Assembly: GCA_039707655.1 (NCBI GenBank)
Contig: CM077676.1
Span: 80,709,395 to 80,773,394 of the forward strand
DNA from: Elymus sibiricus
Taxonomy: Eukaryota > Streptophyta > Magnoliopsida > Poales > Poaceae
Direction: 5' to 3'
Length of the DNA stretch: 64,000 nt
The notes under the pieces were generated by a model, which did not search any database, was not told where the DNA came from, and saw nothing but the letters and a program-made list of their open reading frames with translations. Shown one piece after another: positions 1 through 11,949 of this stretch (positions are counted from its first letter, which is position 1; every line of letters starts with the position of its first letter). Made by a program: the position numbers and the translations under genes.

Positions 1-138
1 GATGATAGAACCCACTTGGAAGAAAATCAAAATAAATCCAAGTGGTAAGTCCAAAAGAGTTGATAGAAAAACCTAAAATGCAAATAAAATATTCAATAAA
101 TCCAAATAAAAGAAAAAGGCAAAATCCAGGGTGTTACA
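1..138. repeat. Left-edge fragment, probably the end of another LTR element inserted in M
   Basis: This AT-rich stretch does not match the equivalent part of the other M LTR, where different sequence precedes the shared block starting CTCTACCGGGG. It ends in GGGTGTTACA, a typical Gypsy LTR terminus, and is followed by ACCTC, which also exists in the undisturbed LTR copy near 5387 and so could be one side of a 5-bp target duplication. The other side lies outside the window. The family is not recognised and the insertion is inferred. Confidence 0.45.
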
Positions 139-2823
139 ACCTCTACCGGGGTGGTACCGCCTGTCCCTTCAGTCCCGCAATAACAGTACATGGGGGCAAC
201 AGTTAAAGGTAACCGTGTGTCCGTAACATCAAGGGGGTAATCCGAGGAATCACCCTCGATGGATTCCCACTTGATGCAACCGTCAAGGTGAACTCGGAGG
301 AATCACCCTCGATGGGTTCACACTTGACGGGTTGCACGACAGAGGCATCATCAGAGGTGGTGAAAGAGGAATCACCCTCGATAACCCACAACCGACTAGC
401 TAGGCTACAGAGATATCATCAGGAGTGATGTAGGAGGTATCACCCTCGGCACTCGATGCTAGTTCGGCAGAGTCGTACAACTAAGGGGTGTGCGGTGCTG
501 TGTAGGGCTCTGCACATCGATCACGTTGATCGAAACATCCGGAAGCAAAGCATGGCAACACGGACAAGGGTGCAGGGCCACTGATGGATCACTAACCAAC
601 CTATACTAAGCATATAGGATAGTAGGTAAGGTATCAATAGCAGGTTACAAAATCAGGCTATGCATCAGAATAGGAGCAATCAATTACAGTAGCAAAATCT
701 AATGCAAGCATGGGAGAGAAAGAATGGGCGATACAGGAATGATCAAGGGGGTTTGCTTGCCTGGTTGCTCTGCAGACAGAAATGGATCTTCAACGTAGTG
801 GACGATCACCGGATCATCAACGGTCTCGGGGTCTACCGGAGAAGAAGAGGGGGAAGAAACAAATAAATACAAGCATACAAATGCAATCACAAAGCATGAC
901 AGGGCAAAATGCAATGCATGGGTGACCTAATGCACCTCTAAACAGTTTTAGTTAATTTAGGAATTAATTTGGAATTATTAACCATTAGTCAGACACTATT
1001 CATCTATCAGAAACAGGCCAAAAGTTATAGGTTCACCTACTTAGAGGATTCTAACATGAATGCAGATGACATATTCGGATTCGTTAGATTTTTCTGATCA
1101 TTTTTCATATATAAATTATTTTCATCTGACTTACGGTTTATTTTCTATGATTTTTCAAAGTATTAAATGATTTTCTGGAATTACTGGGTTAATTTTAATT
1201 TTAAATACTAAATAGCTAAATTGCTATGGGTACACAGAAGTGTACCCAGGGGGTTGCTACTGTGGTTGACATGTAGGGCCAGTCAACTGCCCAGTCAGCA
1301 GTCAACACTGGCAGTTGACTGGTCAAACTGACAAGTGGGACCCCACTGTCAGTGACTCAGTTAAATTAATAGGTTTTAATTATTTTAACAAAAATCCCAA
1401 TTAACTGGTGGGGGCCACTTGTCCGCTGGACACAGTCACTGACGACTGGGCCCAGTCAACGCCCACGTGGCCAGGTCAAACTGACCAGTGGGGCCCCCCG
1501 GTGTATTTAACTAACCCAAACATTTTTTATTAACTGTAAGTTAAACTGGGCGGGACCCACTGTCATAGGCACGGGGGAGTACTTAACCGCGTCATTAGCG
1601 GGTTAACTATGGCGCCACGTCATCACCGCCGGAGTTACGCCGGCGAGGCCATCCTGACGGCGGACGAGCACCGTGCGCTCGCTACGGTGCGTCAAATCGA
1701 GCATGGTTTGCAGCATTGTCCTCCTAGGCTCGTGCGCTACTCGCTGGTGCCGGAGATGGACCGAATGGTCGCCGGAGTTGAGGCCGGTGACGAGGTTTGC
1801 GGCGGCTACATTCGGGCTAGCACGGGAGACGGGAAACGGCAACCGAACCCAAGGGGAAAATGGGCGGGAGGAAGCACAGCTCACTGCGGAGCTCGGTGAC
1901 GCGCTCGGGGAGGCCGGGGATGGCTCGACGGTGACGCAATTGATGGCCAGGTGCCGTGGCCATGTACGGAGAAATTGCCTCGATGGCGGCGATGCGGCGC
2001 TCCCCCGCTTGAGCTCGATGGCGTAGACGAAGCAGGCGAGCACGGTGATTCTTCCAAACACGGCATTGGCGCTCGGGGATGGCGGTGGCCACGGGTACGA
2101 GCGGCGAACGGCCACGGCCGCGTCAGGCGATGTGGAGAAGAAGAGGAACGGGCGAGGGAGAGGGAAAGAAGGGGCCCGGGGTTCGACAGCGCGTCGCGGC
2201 GGGGTCCTTATCCTCTCCAGCCACCTGCCCATCGCCGTGGCGGCCTATGGCCGGTGCACCCCGCGCCGGCGAGTGCCCTGCCGACAGCACGGGCAGGAGC
2301 AGGTAGAAGAGGGGCCACGCGGGTTGGGCCAGCTCCTGTAGATAGCTGGGCCTCTGCGCCCAGCAGTTTTTCTCTTTTCCCTTATTTCTATTTTGTTTTC
2401 ATTTCTAGCCACTGTTCTGCCTTTAATATTTGCACTAGATGACTTTTGTAAAATATGCAACTTGTCTCAATAATTACTCTGCAATATTATCCTCTGCCAC
2501 AAAAAGTTTAGGATTTAAATGAATTCATTTGGATTTGGTTTAAATATAACTGGGTTATATGTTGCTGTTTTGGCACTATTTTATATAGGTTAGGGGCATT
2601 TTATTTATTCAATTAATGTGGGTTCATTGATGATAATTACTTAGTGAATATTTGCTAAATTTTGAACAATTTAGTTTTGCAGTTTGAAGAAATATTAATT
2701 TGACTTGCATTTTGAATTTGAATTTGAGTTGGATCATTTCTTAATTGCATTTTAATGGAGATGATCATGATGACATGGCAAGTTAACTGGCTTAATAAAT
2801 AATTAGGGTTTGGGGATGTTACA
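139..2823 (-). repeat. M 3' LTR (partial)
   Basis: It matches the right LTR from about 5389 to 7061, but carries about 1 kb (roughly 283-1287) that the right copy lacks. Near 245-450 a short motif, AATCACCCTCGA or close variants, recurs four times (about 247, 301, 371, 437). The GC-rich part at about 1600-2340 gives several overlapping open frames on both strands; they are repeated with frame differences in the other LTR and are not credible genes. Confidence 0.8.
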
Positions 2824-3992
2824 ACTCTCCTCCACTCAAAGAAATTGTCGTCCCGAGAATTAAGAGGTAGAGTAAGGGGAGAAGGTCTGGTTACAGAATT
2901 CTAACGAATCTTCTTGTTCTTGTTGCCCTTCTCGAAGAGGTTGATCCATTACATTGATGTCTTCATTCCTATACATCGGTGCATCATGACGAAGCTGTCA
3001 TCCTTCCTTCGAGAGCTTCATCGTACTTACGAAAAGGTTAGAAGGGGGAACTATATAAGGACAGATGTCTAGAAGGATTAGCATCCGGTAATTATCTCAG
3101 GGGATGAAGGTATAAAGTATCTCTCGAATTGGAACTCGGGAATTATATCGAGAGCAATAAAAGAAGGCATGAGAGGTTTCAAGCGGGCAGGCAATCGTTC
3201 GATGCCTGAAACAGAGTGTGAAAGGGGTTCAGAGCAGCGAAAATAAATATTGCGTTTGATACCAGAATAGATCATCTCTAGGAATGTGGCTCGTGATAAC
3301 ATACGAAGCCAAGCACGAGGGATAACTTTGGAAGCAGGGATGTACAAGAGAGTCAGGTTTCGATCCTGTGGAATTGCAGTGAGTGTGGATTAAGAGTAGG
3401 AAGGGCGGTGACATCTTGCGCGGTCACGACAACAAAATGTGTCAGAGGAGAGTCTGTCAGCTATGTTGGCAACACGTCGGTACATGGGCGGGGAACGAAG
3501 AGAACCATTTTCCTGCTCGTTAAAACGAGGCGGACCAATAGGCAATGCTCTCGTCCATCGGTGGTTACCGGAATGTCATCAACAATAGTAACAAGGTTTT
3601 CTTTGGGGTGTTGACTTAAGCAGGGAATTATCACAGCTCAGATAAAAGCTAGATTACAAGAAAGGTTAAATAGACCAATGGAAAGGAATAATGTGATTAT
3701 CAGATTAAACAGACCAATGGAAAGGAATAATTGCAGACAATCCAGCTCCCCGAGTGGATGTGAACACGAGAACCTAATGTTTGAGTTAGTAAAATCTTTA
3801 ACCCGAAAGGAGGAGAGATCAGAGTCCCAGAGTAAAGGAGAGGAATAAAAGATCCTAATCCCATCCATTGGCGATGTGGGCCCGTAAGCCACACAGCTAT
3901 GTTAGTAAAACAGTTTTTCAAAGACTAGACTCAACTTCGGCCAAGGAGTTGGAAAGGGGGCTACCTACAGGCAGTCGGCTCTGATACCAACT
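2824..3992 (-). repeat. M internal region
   Basis: This 1.17 kb segment between the LTRs has no recognisable gag, protease, reverse transcriptase or integrase motif on either strand. At its left end the minus strand carries CTCGGGACGACAATTTC followed by a purine-rich tract, resembling the 3' tail of Gypsy pol-to-LTR junctions. A short duplication is visible near 3660-3735 (ACCAATGGAAAGGAATAA twice). It looks like a heavily deleted internal domain. Confidence 0.65.
3977..3990 (-). other. M primer binding site (tRNA-iMet type)
   Basis: On the minus strand TTGGTATCAGAGCC lies two bases after the 5' LTR end. TGGTATCAGAGC is the classical plant initiator-tRNA-Met primer site, and it fixes the orientation of M. 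Confidence 0.85.
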
Positions 3993-6900
3993 TGTGACGC
4001 CCCTGACTCGATCGTGCACTAATCATACACGCAAATGCGCACGATCAAGCCCAGGGACTCACGGGAAGATATCACAACACAACTCTAGACACACAAAAAT
4101 AATACAAGCTTTATATTACAAGCCAGGGGCCTCGAGGGCTCGAATATATAAGCTCGAGTTACACAAGCGTCAGCGGAAGCATCAGCATCTGAGCACAGAC
4201 ATAATTAGACAAGGATGCCTTAAGAAGGCTGAGCAAAACAACGACAACTAGATCGAAAAGGCGCAGGCCTCCTGCCTGGGAGCCTCCTAACTACTCCTGG
4301 TCGTCTGTCTCCACGTAGTAGTAGGCTCCGTCGGGGTAGTAGTAGTCGTCGACGGAATCAGCTGGCTCCGGGACTCCGTCATCTGAACGCAGCAATCGGG
4401 TATGGGGAAAAAGAGGTAGCAAAGCAACCGTGAGTACTCATCCAAAGTACTCACAAGACTTACATCAGATCTATGCTAAGTATGCATCGATATCAAATGA
4501 AGGGGTTGTATCTGTGGACGAAACTGCAGAATTGCCAGAACAGAGGGGAAGGCCTAGCCTATCGAAGACTAGCATCTTGCAGCGTCTTGCACCATTAGAA
4601 GAGTGCATATTAGCATATTATAAATTAATAAGTATTTAGTAGCAATGCCCAGAGATCCTTCTTCGACTCCCTGTGAGAAAGTGATCCCGGAGCTATCATT
4701 TCAGTTTAGTATCACAAGTATCCAGTTCAAGTTGTAGTAGATCAGGATACAACACTGAGCGTCCTGTTACCGTGGACATGGCTATTCGAATAGATAACTT
4801 CCCTGCAGGGGTGCACTACTGTTACCCAACACGCTCGATTAACTCTGGCCGGACACACTTTTCTGGGTCATGCCTGGCCTCGGCTGATCGACACAACGTA
4901 GTCCTTCCTAGGCTCAGCAGATAGGTCCCCGCCGGTCTACATCCTAAGTGCTCGGGGGTCTTGGGCCCATCACCCTTTGCACTCCGGGTCGTTGTGTGCA
5001 GGGTGGATACCAGCGCCACCCCTCTCCAGGATGGCACAATCCGACCCGACCACAATGCTGAACTGGACATCTGACAGAGCTTTCGGATGATACATACGGT
5101 GCAGAGGGCCCCATTAAACCATTATCCCGCGTGGTGGTAGTGTGTATAGGCCAGTGGCCAACTTAGATCAAATACCCAAATCCGTTAGTGAATTATTAGG
5201 AGCTCGCGGAGACAAGCAGACATCCACGATCATGTGACCCCGTCGCCTCGTCTCGTGGACTTACGGCAAGGGCCACGCCCATCCCTCTCCTGGGCAGTCT
5301 GCCTGCCCGGCCGTGCCACGTAACTATCTCGCGGGTACCCTCCAGGTCAACCCGACTTCCCAAGAGACTGTCGGGAACTCAGGTCCACCTCTACCGGGGT
5401 GGTACCGCCTGTCCCTTCAGTCCCGCAATAACAGTACATGGGGGCAACAGTTAAAGTTAACCGTGTGTCCGTAACATCAAGGGGGTAATCCGAGGAATCA
5501 CCCTCGATGGATTCCCACTTGATGTAACCGTGTGTCAGCAGTCAACACTAGCAGTTGACTGGTCAAACTGACAAGTGGGACCCCACTGTCAGTCACTCAG
5601 TTAAATTAACAGGTTTTAATTATTTTAACTAAAATCCTAATTAACTGGTGGGGGCCACTTGTCAACTGTGCACAGTCGTTGACGACTAGGCCCAGTCAAC
5701 GCCCACGTGGCCAGGTCAAACTGACCAGTGGGGCCCCCGGTCTATTTAACTAACCCAAACATTTTTTATTAACCGTAAGTTAAACTGGGCGGGACCCACT
5801 GTTATAGGCACGGGGGAGTACTTAGCCGCGTCATTAGCGGGTTAACTACGACGCCACGTCATCACCGTCGGAGTTACGCCGGCGAGGCCATCCCGACGGC
5901 GGACGATCACCGTGCGCTCGCTACGGTGCGTCAAATCGAGCGTGGTTTGCGGCATTGTGCTCCTGGGCTCGTGCGCTACTCGCTGGTGCCGGAGATGGAC
6001 CGAATGGTCGCCGGAGTTGAGGCCGGCGACGAGGTTTGCGGCGGCTGCATTCGGGCTAGCACGGGAGACGGCAAACGGTGACCGAACCCAAGGGGAAAAT
6101 GGGCGGGAGGAAGCGCAGCTCACGGCGGAGCTTGGTGACGCGCTCGGGGAGGCCGGGGACGGCTCGACGGCGACGCAATCGGTCGCGAGGTGCCGCAGCC
6201 GTGTGCGGAGAAGATGCCTCGATGGCGGCGATGCGGCATTCCCCCGCTTGAGCTCGATGGCGTAGACGAAGTAGGCGAGCACGGCGGTTCTTCAGACACG
6301 GCCTCGGCGCTCGGGGACGGCGGTGGCCACGGGTACGAGCGGCGAACGGCCACAGCCACGTCAGGCGAGGTGGAGAAGAAGAGGAACGGGCGAGGGAGAG
6401 GGAAATAAGGGGCCGGGGGTTCGACAGCGCGTCGCGGCAGGGTCCTTATCCTCTTCAGCCACCTGCCCATCGCCGTGGCGGCCTGTGGCTGGTGCACCGC
6501 GCGCCGGCGAGTGCCCTGTCGACAGCACGGGCGGGAGCAGGTAGAAGAGGGGCCACGCTGGCTGGGCGAGCTCCTGTAGATAGCTGGGCCTCTGCGCCCA
6601 GCAGTTTTTCTCTTTTCTCATATTTCTATTCTGTTTTCATTTCTAGCCACTGTTCTGCCTTTAATCTTTGCACTAGATGACTTTTGTAAAATATGCAACT
6701 TGTCTCAATAATTACTTTGCAATATTATCCTCTACCACAAAAAGTTTAGGATTTAAATGTATTCATTTGGATTTGGTTTAAATATAACTAGGTTATATGT
6801 TGCTGTTTTGGCACTGTTTTAAATAGGTTAGGGGCATTTTATTAATTCAATTAATGTGGGTTCATTGATGATAATTACTTAGTGAATATTTGCTAAATTT

Positions 6901-7061
6901 TGAACAATTTAGTTTTGCAGTTTGAAGAAATATTAATTTGACTTGCATTTTGAATTTGAATTTGAGTTGGATCATTTCTTAATTGCATTTTAATGGAGAT
7001 GATCATGATGACATGGCAAGTTAATTGGCTTAATAAATAATTCGGGTTTGGGGACGTTACA
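3993..7061 (-). repeat. M 5' LTR
   Basis: It starts TGTGACGCCCC and ends GACGTTACA on the plus strand, 3,069 bp. It lacks the roughly 1 kb segment present in the left LTR; the junction near 5530 has a few filler bases (GTG), which suggests an illegitimate-recombination deletion. It carries the palindrome CTATTCGAATAG (4782-4793) and a GAGTACTC...GTACTCAC inverted pair near 4433-4455, both also found in the LTRs of Z. Confidence 0.8.
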
Positions 7062-8088
7062 ACCGCGAGCTTTGTTAATATAGTTGGATCATATGGTGTT
7101 TCTTCCCTCTCTATCTTCTTGTGATGAATTGAGTCTTTCCCTTTGAGGTTTCGTTATTGTCGGATTGGATGTTTTGGATTTGAGAACGCTTGATGTATGT
7201 CTTGCATGTGGATACCCGTGGTGACAATGGGGTATTCTATTGAGTCACTTGATTTGGTAATCAACTTGCGGATTCCCGTGACCTTGGGGTAATCTAGGCA
7301 TATGGCTTGGTACACGTTTTCATCTTCTTTTCTCTGGTAGAAACTTTGGGGTACTCTTTGAAGTTCTTTGTGTGGATTGAATATTATGAATCTGAAGTTG
7401 TTTGATGCATATCGAATAATCAACTCATGGATACTTGTGGTGACATTGGAGTATCTAGGTGACATTAGAGTTGGTTGATGCATATCATATGGTGTTATTT
7501 TAGTACGAACTCTAGGGCTGTTTGTGACACTTATAGGGATGGCTCAATAGATTGATCGGAAAGGATAACTTTGAGGTGGTTTCATACCCTACAACAATTT
7601 CTTCTTATGTTCTCCGCTAGATAAGAACTTTGGAGTGATTCTTTGTCGCACGTTGAGGAATTGTTATATGATTCAATTATATTAGCACTGTTGAGAGATT
7701 GCACTAGTGAAAGTATGAACCCTAGGCCTTGTTTTCAATCATTGCAATACCATTTGTGCTCCATTTTATCACTTGCTACCTTGCTGTTTTTATATTTTAA
7801 GATTACAAAAACCTATATCTACTATCCATACTACACTTGTATCACCATCTCTTCGCCGAACTAGTGCACCTATACAATTTACCATTGTATTGGGTGTGTT
7901 GGGGACACAAGAGATTTCTTGTATTTGATTGCAGGGTTGTTTGAGAGAGACCATCTTCATCCTATGCCTCCCATGGATTGATAAACCTTAGGTCATCCAC
8001 TTGAGGGAAATTTGTTGTTGTCCTACAAAACTCTGCACTTGGAGGCCCAACAACGTCTACAAGAATAAAAGTTGTGTAGTAGACATCA
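7062..8088 (+). repeat. P 5' LTR, right part
   Basis: It matches 60489-61520 of P's 3' LTR. The left part of the LTR is not in the window because M is inserted here. The end reads GTAGACATCA, immediately followed by the leader with the primer binding site. Confidence 0.85.
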
Positions 8089-8098
8089 AGCTCTTTTC

Positions 8099-8116
8099 TG
8101 GCACCGTTGCCGGGGA
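8099..8116 (+). other. P primer binding site (tRNA-Asp type, one mismatch)
   Basis: TGGCACCGTTGCCGGGGA lies ten bases after the LTR end. It matches the complement of the plant tRNA-Asp 3' end (TGGCGCC...) except for A in place of G at position 5. The same variant occurs in X and Y, while Q has the perfect form. Confidence 0.8.
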
Positions 8117-8212
8117 GGTGAGTGCTTGAAGGTATATCTTTAGATCTTACAATTGAATCTTTTAGTTTCTTGTTTATCACTAGTTTGGTTTATAAAAGAA
8201 AACTACAAAAAA

Positions 8213-9222
8213 ATGGAATTGAGGTTGCCTCAATTACTTCATCTCTATAATGTCTTTCTTGAAAATGATGGATTGGAAAATTGTGCTAAAGTGTTAGAAG
8301 AAGAATTTAATAAAATGTTTAGCATAAATTCCCTGAATGATAAGCATGATTGCAATGTTGTTAGTGTGCTTTCTTTGAATATACATAATGCTAATGATAT
8401 GCAAAGCCATAAGCTTGGGGATGCTATGTTTGATGAATATGATATTTTTAGTCCCCCTAGTTTTGATGGGCAAATTTATTATGATGATTGCATGCCTCCT
8501 ATTTATGATGATTACAATGATGAAAGTGGGTTTGGAAGAGTGTCAACTTTATGTAATAATGATCCCACTATTTTGGAGGGTGTTGAATCTTATTGGAATA
8601 ATGATAAAAGTGGATTTGGAGAGGTCACAACTTTATTTAATGATAATTCCACTATTTTGGAAGAGGTCTCAATTGATTATGACAACAAAGTTTCTATCTA
8701 TGATGATTATTGTGATGACATGTATGTTATAAAGAGTAATGATAGCCATGAAACTTGTCATCATGATTTTAATGTTCAATTTGTTTATGCCAATCAAGCA
8801 TTACATGATAGTTATTTCATTGAGTTTGCTCCCACTATTATGAATGAAAAGAAATTTGCTTATGTGGAGACTAATAAAAATTCTATTCTTGTGGATCATG
8901 AAAAGAATGTTTATGTGAAAGTTATATTGTTGAATTTCTTCATGATGCTACTGAAAATTATTATGAGAGAGGAAGATATGCTTATATATATTTCAACAAC
9001 ATCAAGTTTCTTCTCTTTGTGTTGAAAGTTTTGAAGTCATGCTTGTTTTGCCTTCCTATGCTAGTTGATTCTTGCTCCCATAAATTGTTTGCTCATAAAA
9101 TCCCTATGCAAAGCAAGTGGGTTAGGATTAAATGTGCTAGTCATATGCTTCATGATGCTCCCGTTTTTTTTCAATTCTTCACTTTTTATGTGAGCATCAT
9201 TAAAATCATCATGCCTAGCTAA
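8213..9222 (+). pseudogene. P acidic retrotransposon ORF (non-pol, unknown function), frameshifted
   Basis: The likely start is the ATG at 8213, which aligns with the start of the homologous ORF in Y. The protein opens MELRLPQLLHLYNVFLEN, is rich in Asp, Asn and Tyr, and has a 28-residue internal duplication (SGFG.V.TL...TILE, units at about 8525 and 8609) present only once in Y. Compared with Y, P has lost one base near 8905-8920, shifting the frame. The original frame resumes with ENYYERG and a hydrophobic, Cys-containing C-terminus up to about 9222. No protease, reverse transcriptase, integrase or zinc knuckle is visible. It could be a highly diverged Gag or a family-specific accessory protein; function unknown. 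Confidence 0.65.
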
Positions 9223-9839
9223 AAGGCTTTAAAGAAAAGCACTTGTTGGGAGACAACCCAATATTTATACCTACTGTTTTTGTGTGTCCACATGATTAAG
9301 CTACTGTAGTAATCATGTTTTATATGTTTTATTTCAATAATGTGCCAAGTAAAGCCTTTGGGATAGTGTGGAATCTTGTTGATATTGATTCTGTGCAAAA
9401 ACAGAAACTTTTGCGTCCAGTGCTGGAATTTCTGTTCTGTACTGGGGCGTGATAAAATTCTGAAATTTTTACACAGTATTGGGTTACAAATTATTTAAGT
9501 TGTCCTAATTTTTCAGAATTTTTGGAGGTACATAAGTATGCTTTTTAATTCACTCACTACATACTGTTCTGTTTTTGACAAATTCTGTTTTTTATTGCAT
9601 AGTTTGCTTGTTTTAGTGTTTCCATAGCTTATATTGAGTAATATAAATTGTGGAAATGATAGAATACAGTAGGAATTATGTGAGAAAAATTATGAATCTT
9701 GTCTTGACAGTACCTAAGTGGATGATTTATTTTTATCACACTAACCTATCTCACAAGTTCCGTTAAGTTTTATGTGATTGAAGTTTTCAAGTTTTGGGTG
9801 AGATATCGATATGAGGAGAATAAGGAGTGGCAAGACGCT

Positions 9840-9925
9840 AAGCTTGGGGATGCCCAAGGCACCCCAAGGTAATATTCAAGGAAGACTCAAGCGTCTAATC
9901 TTGGGGTGCCCCGGAGGGCATCCCC
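9840..9925 (+). other. P hairpin pair, copy 1
   Basis: The first hairpin (9843-9868) pairs CTTGGGG with CCCCAAG and TGCC with GGCA around a CAA loop, with one bulged A. The second (9903-9925) pairs GGGG with CCCC and GCCC with GGGC around CGGA. Both are much stronger than the AT-rich surroundings and are conserved in X and Y. They may act as RNA structures in the genomic transcript; this is inference. Confidence 0.65.
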
Positions 9926-10568
9926 TCTTTCGTCTTCAACACTATCGGTATATCTTACTTGGAGCTATATTTTTTTCATCACATAATATGTGTTTTGCTT
10001 GGAGCGTCTTTTTATTTTAGTTTACTTTGCTTGCTGTTATTTAGAATCATGTTTTGTATCTTTTAGTTCATAAAATGCCAATTATAGCATTTACCATGCT
10101 TAGTTTGCAAGTTTATGTGTTGCTGAAAACAGAAAGTTTTCTGTTATGTCCTGAATATATGTGAATTGTCAGAACATGATCAAAATCTGAAATTTTTACA
10201 CAGTAAGCATGCATGAGTTCTCGATCACGTGGTAATTCTTTAGAATTTTTGGAGTTAGGGAAGTATGAATTTGTATTCCCCCTTTACAGACTATTCTGTT
10301 TAGACAGATTTCGATTATAGTTGCATTGTTTGCATATGTTTGCTTGTTTTTTGTTTCTATTTGTGGATAGGAGTATTAAATATGCAGAGGCATTTAGTAT
10401 GCAATGTTTAATTATAATTTTAGTGATTTTCTACAGTAGAGAATGTTAAGGTTTTGAGTTGATTTACACTAACTTATCTCACGAGTTCTTGTTGAGTTTT
10501 GTGTGGATGAAGTTTTAAGATTTAGGAGAAGCCATGATATGAGAGGAATTAAGGAGACACAAGAGCTC

Positions 10569-10654
10569 AAGCTTGGGGATGCCCAAGACTCCCGAAGATA
10601 ACATTCCAAGAAGTCTCAATCAACTAAGCTTGGGGATGCCCCGGTAGGCATCCC
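10569..10654 (+). other. P hairpin pair, copy 2
   Basis: It begins with an exact AAGCTTGGGGATGC (10569-10582), though the first hairpin is decayed here. The second hairpin is perfect: GGGATGCC (10633-10640) pairs with GGCATCCC (10647-10654) around CCGGTA. The arrangement repeats copy 1 about 730 bp upstream. Confidence 0.6.
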
Positions 10655-11949
10655 ACCTTTCTTCATCAACACCTATCGGTTAGCCTAAGTTTTTACTTGT
10701 TCACATGATATGTGCTATTCTTGGAGTGTCCTTTTATTTTCATTTTGTTTGTTGTTTGAATAAAATTATCATATCTGAAATTTTTATTTGGAGAGAGTCT
10801 TCACATAGCTACTTATTTACTCAACTACTCTTTGTTCTTCACTTATATCTTTTTGAGAAGTTTGTCATTCATTCATGTGCTTCACTTATATCCTTTGAAT
10901 AAATTGTTGAATGAATTGAATATCATAAATCTGAAAGTATACATGCTCCATATGCTTAGTAGTAGTTTCACATTGGGTTTAGAAAGTAAGATATATTGAA
11001 GTTTGACAATCACAATATTTGTCACACAAGCAATTCATGGATGATTAGTATATGGAAGAGAAATTTCACCTATAAATATATTATCTTGGACATCTTTTAT
11101 GATTGTGAATACCCATTAATTATTTTCAAACTTGAGCAAATTAGTTGAAGTTGGACAAGAAAGACAACGTAATGAGTTATGTTTGGGTATATTTGCATAG
11201 AAGTTATATTGTTATGGATCCTCCAACCTATGGTGCTTGTTTAGAATCTTTTGCTAGCCAAAATTTCTGTACTAAGCGGGAATACTGCTTGTGCATCCAA
11301 AATCCTTGAGCAAAGTTTCTTCCATGAGTGTCTACCATATCTACCTATATACGGTATTACCCTGCCATTTCAAGTAAATTTGCATGTGCCATCTTTAAAA
11401 TCTTCAAATAAACATTTGTTTTGTGTGCCCATACCGCTCATGGAGCGACGGGGCGGTCAATATCTTCCATCTTAAGCGGGTTATTCTCATGATGGGTGTT
11501 TATTCACTTGTCCTTGCACGAGAGAGGCTGGTAATTAGGATGCCCAGTCCCTTAAATAAAAATAAAAAATATAATAAAACAAAAGCTCCCCCTGGAAAGT
11601 TGAAAGTTTGGAGGGCACCCGTGAATTCGGCTAGCCATGGCTTGTGTTTGAATGCTTGAGGGGGAGTTAAACTTTTCATTTCTGCATGGGAACCACCAAT
11701 AATGTGTTTAGCATGGAAGATATTGAAATCCTTAGTCGTGACGTTGACAGGAAAAGCACACCACTCAAAATGTATTCATCTCTGTTTTAAGCTATGAGCT
11801 ATGCACCTCTGCAAATCCCTGCTTCCCTCTACGAAGAGACATTCTATTTACTTTTATGCTATTTACTTTCATGTTATTTATTTTTGTTGAGTCAACTTCT
11901 TATTCCAACCTATTCTCTAGTAGGCAAGCATTATGTGGTGGGGAAAGAT

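Larger units (their letters stand above)
139..7061 (-). mobile_element. Element M: Gypsy-like, non-autonomous LTR retrotransposon, cut at left edge
   Basis: Two long direct repeats (139-2823 and 3993-7061) flank a short internal region of about 1.17 kb. Orientation is minus: a tRNA-iMet-type primer site adjoins the right LTR, and a purine tract (minus strand GAGTGGAGGAGAGT) adjoins the left LTR. LTR ends read TGTAAC...GTCACA on the minus strand. The right end abuts ACCGCGAGC of P's LTR, matching the uninterrupted copy near 60489, so M inserted into P's 5' LTR; the candidate target duplication is ACCGC, with its left copy outside the window. No gag or pol domain is visible, so M would depend on proteins from elsewhere. 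The exact family is not assigned. Confidence 0.8.
9223..11949 (+). repeat. P internal non-coding region with paired hairpins
   Basis: This region is AT-rich and without a credible gene. It holds two similar modules (about 9360-9960 and 10080-10690), each with a TCTGAAATTTTTACACAGTA-type segment followed by the AAGCTTGGGGATGC hairpin pair and then TATCGGT. The reverse complement of the same layout is seen in Y at 42700-43950. The region is interrupted at 11949 by Z. Confidence 0.7.

Noticed and set aside
1603..2442. GC-rich overlapping ORFs on both strands (up to 209 residues), with counterparts at about 5842-6680
   Set aside because: They lie in M's LTRs, have Arg/Pro/Ala-rich composition on every frame, differ in length and frame between the two LTR copies, and show no domain.
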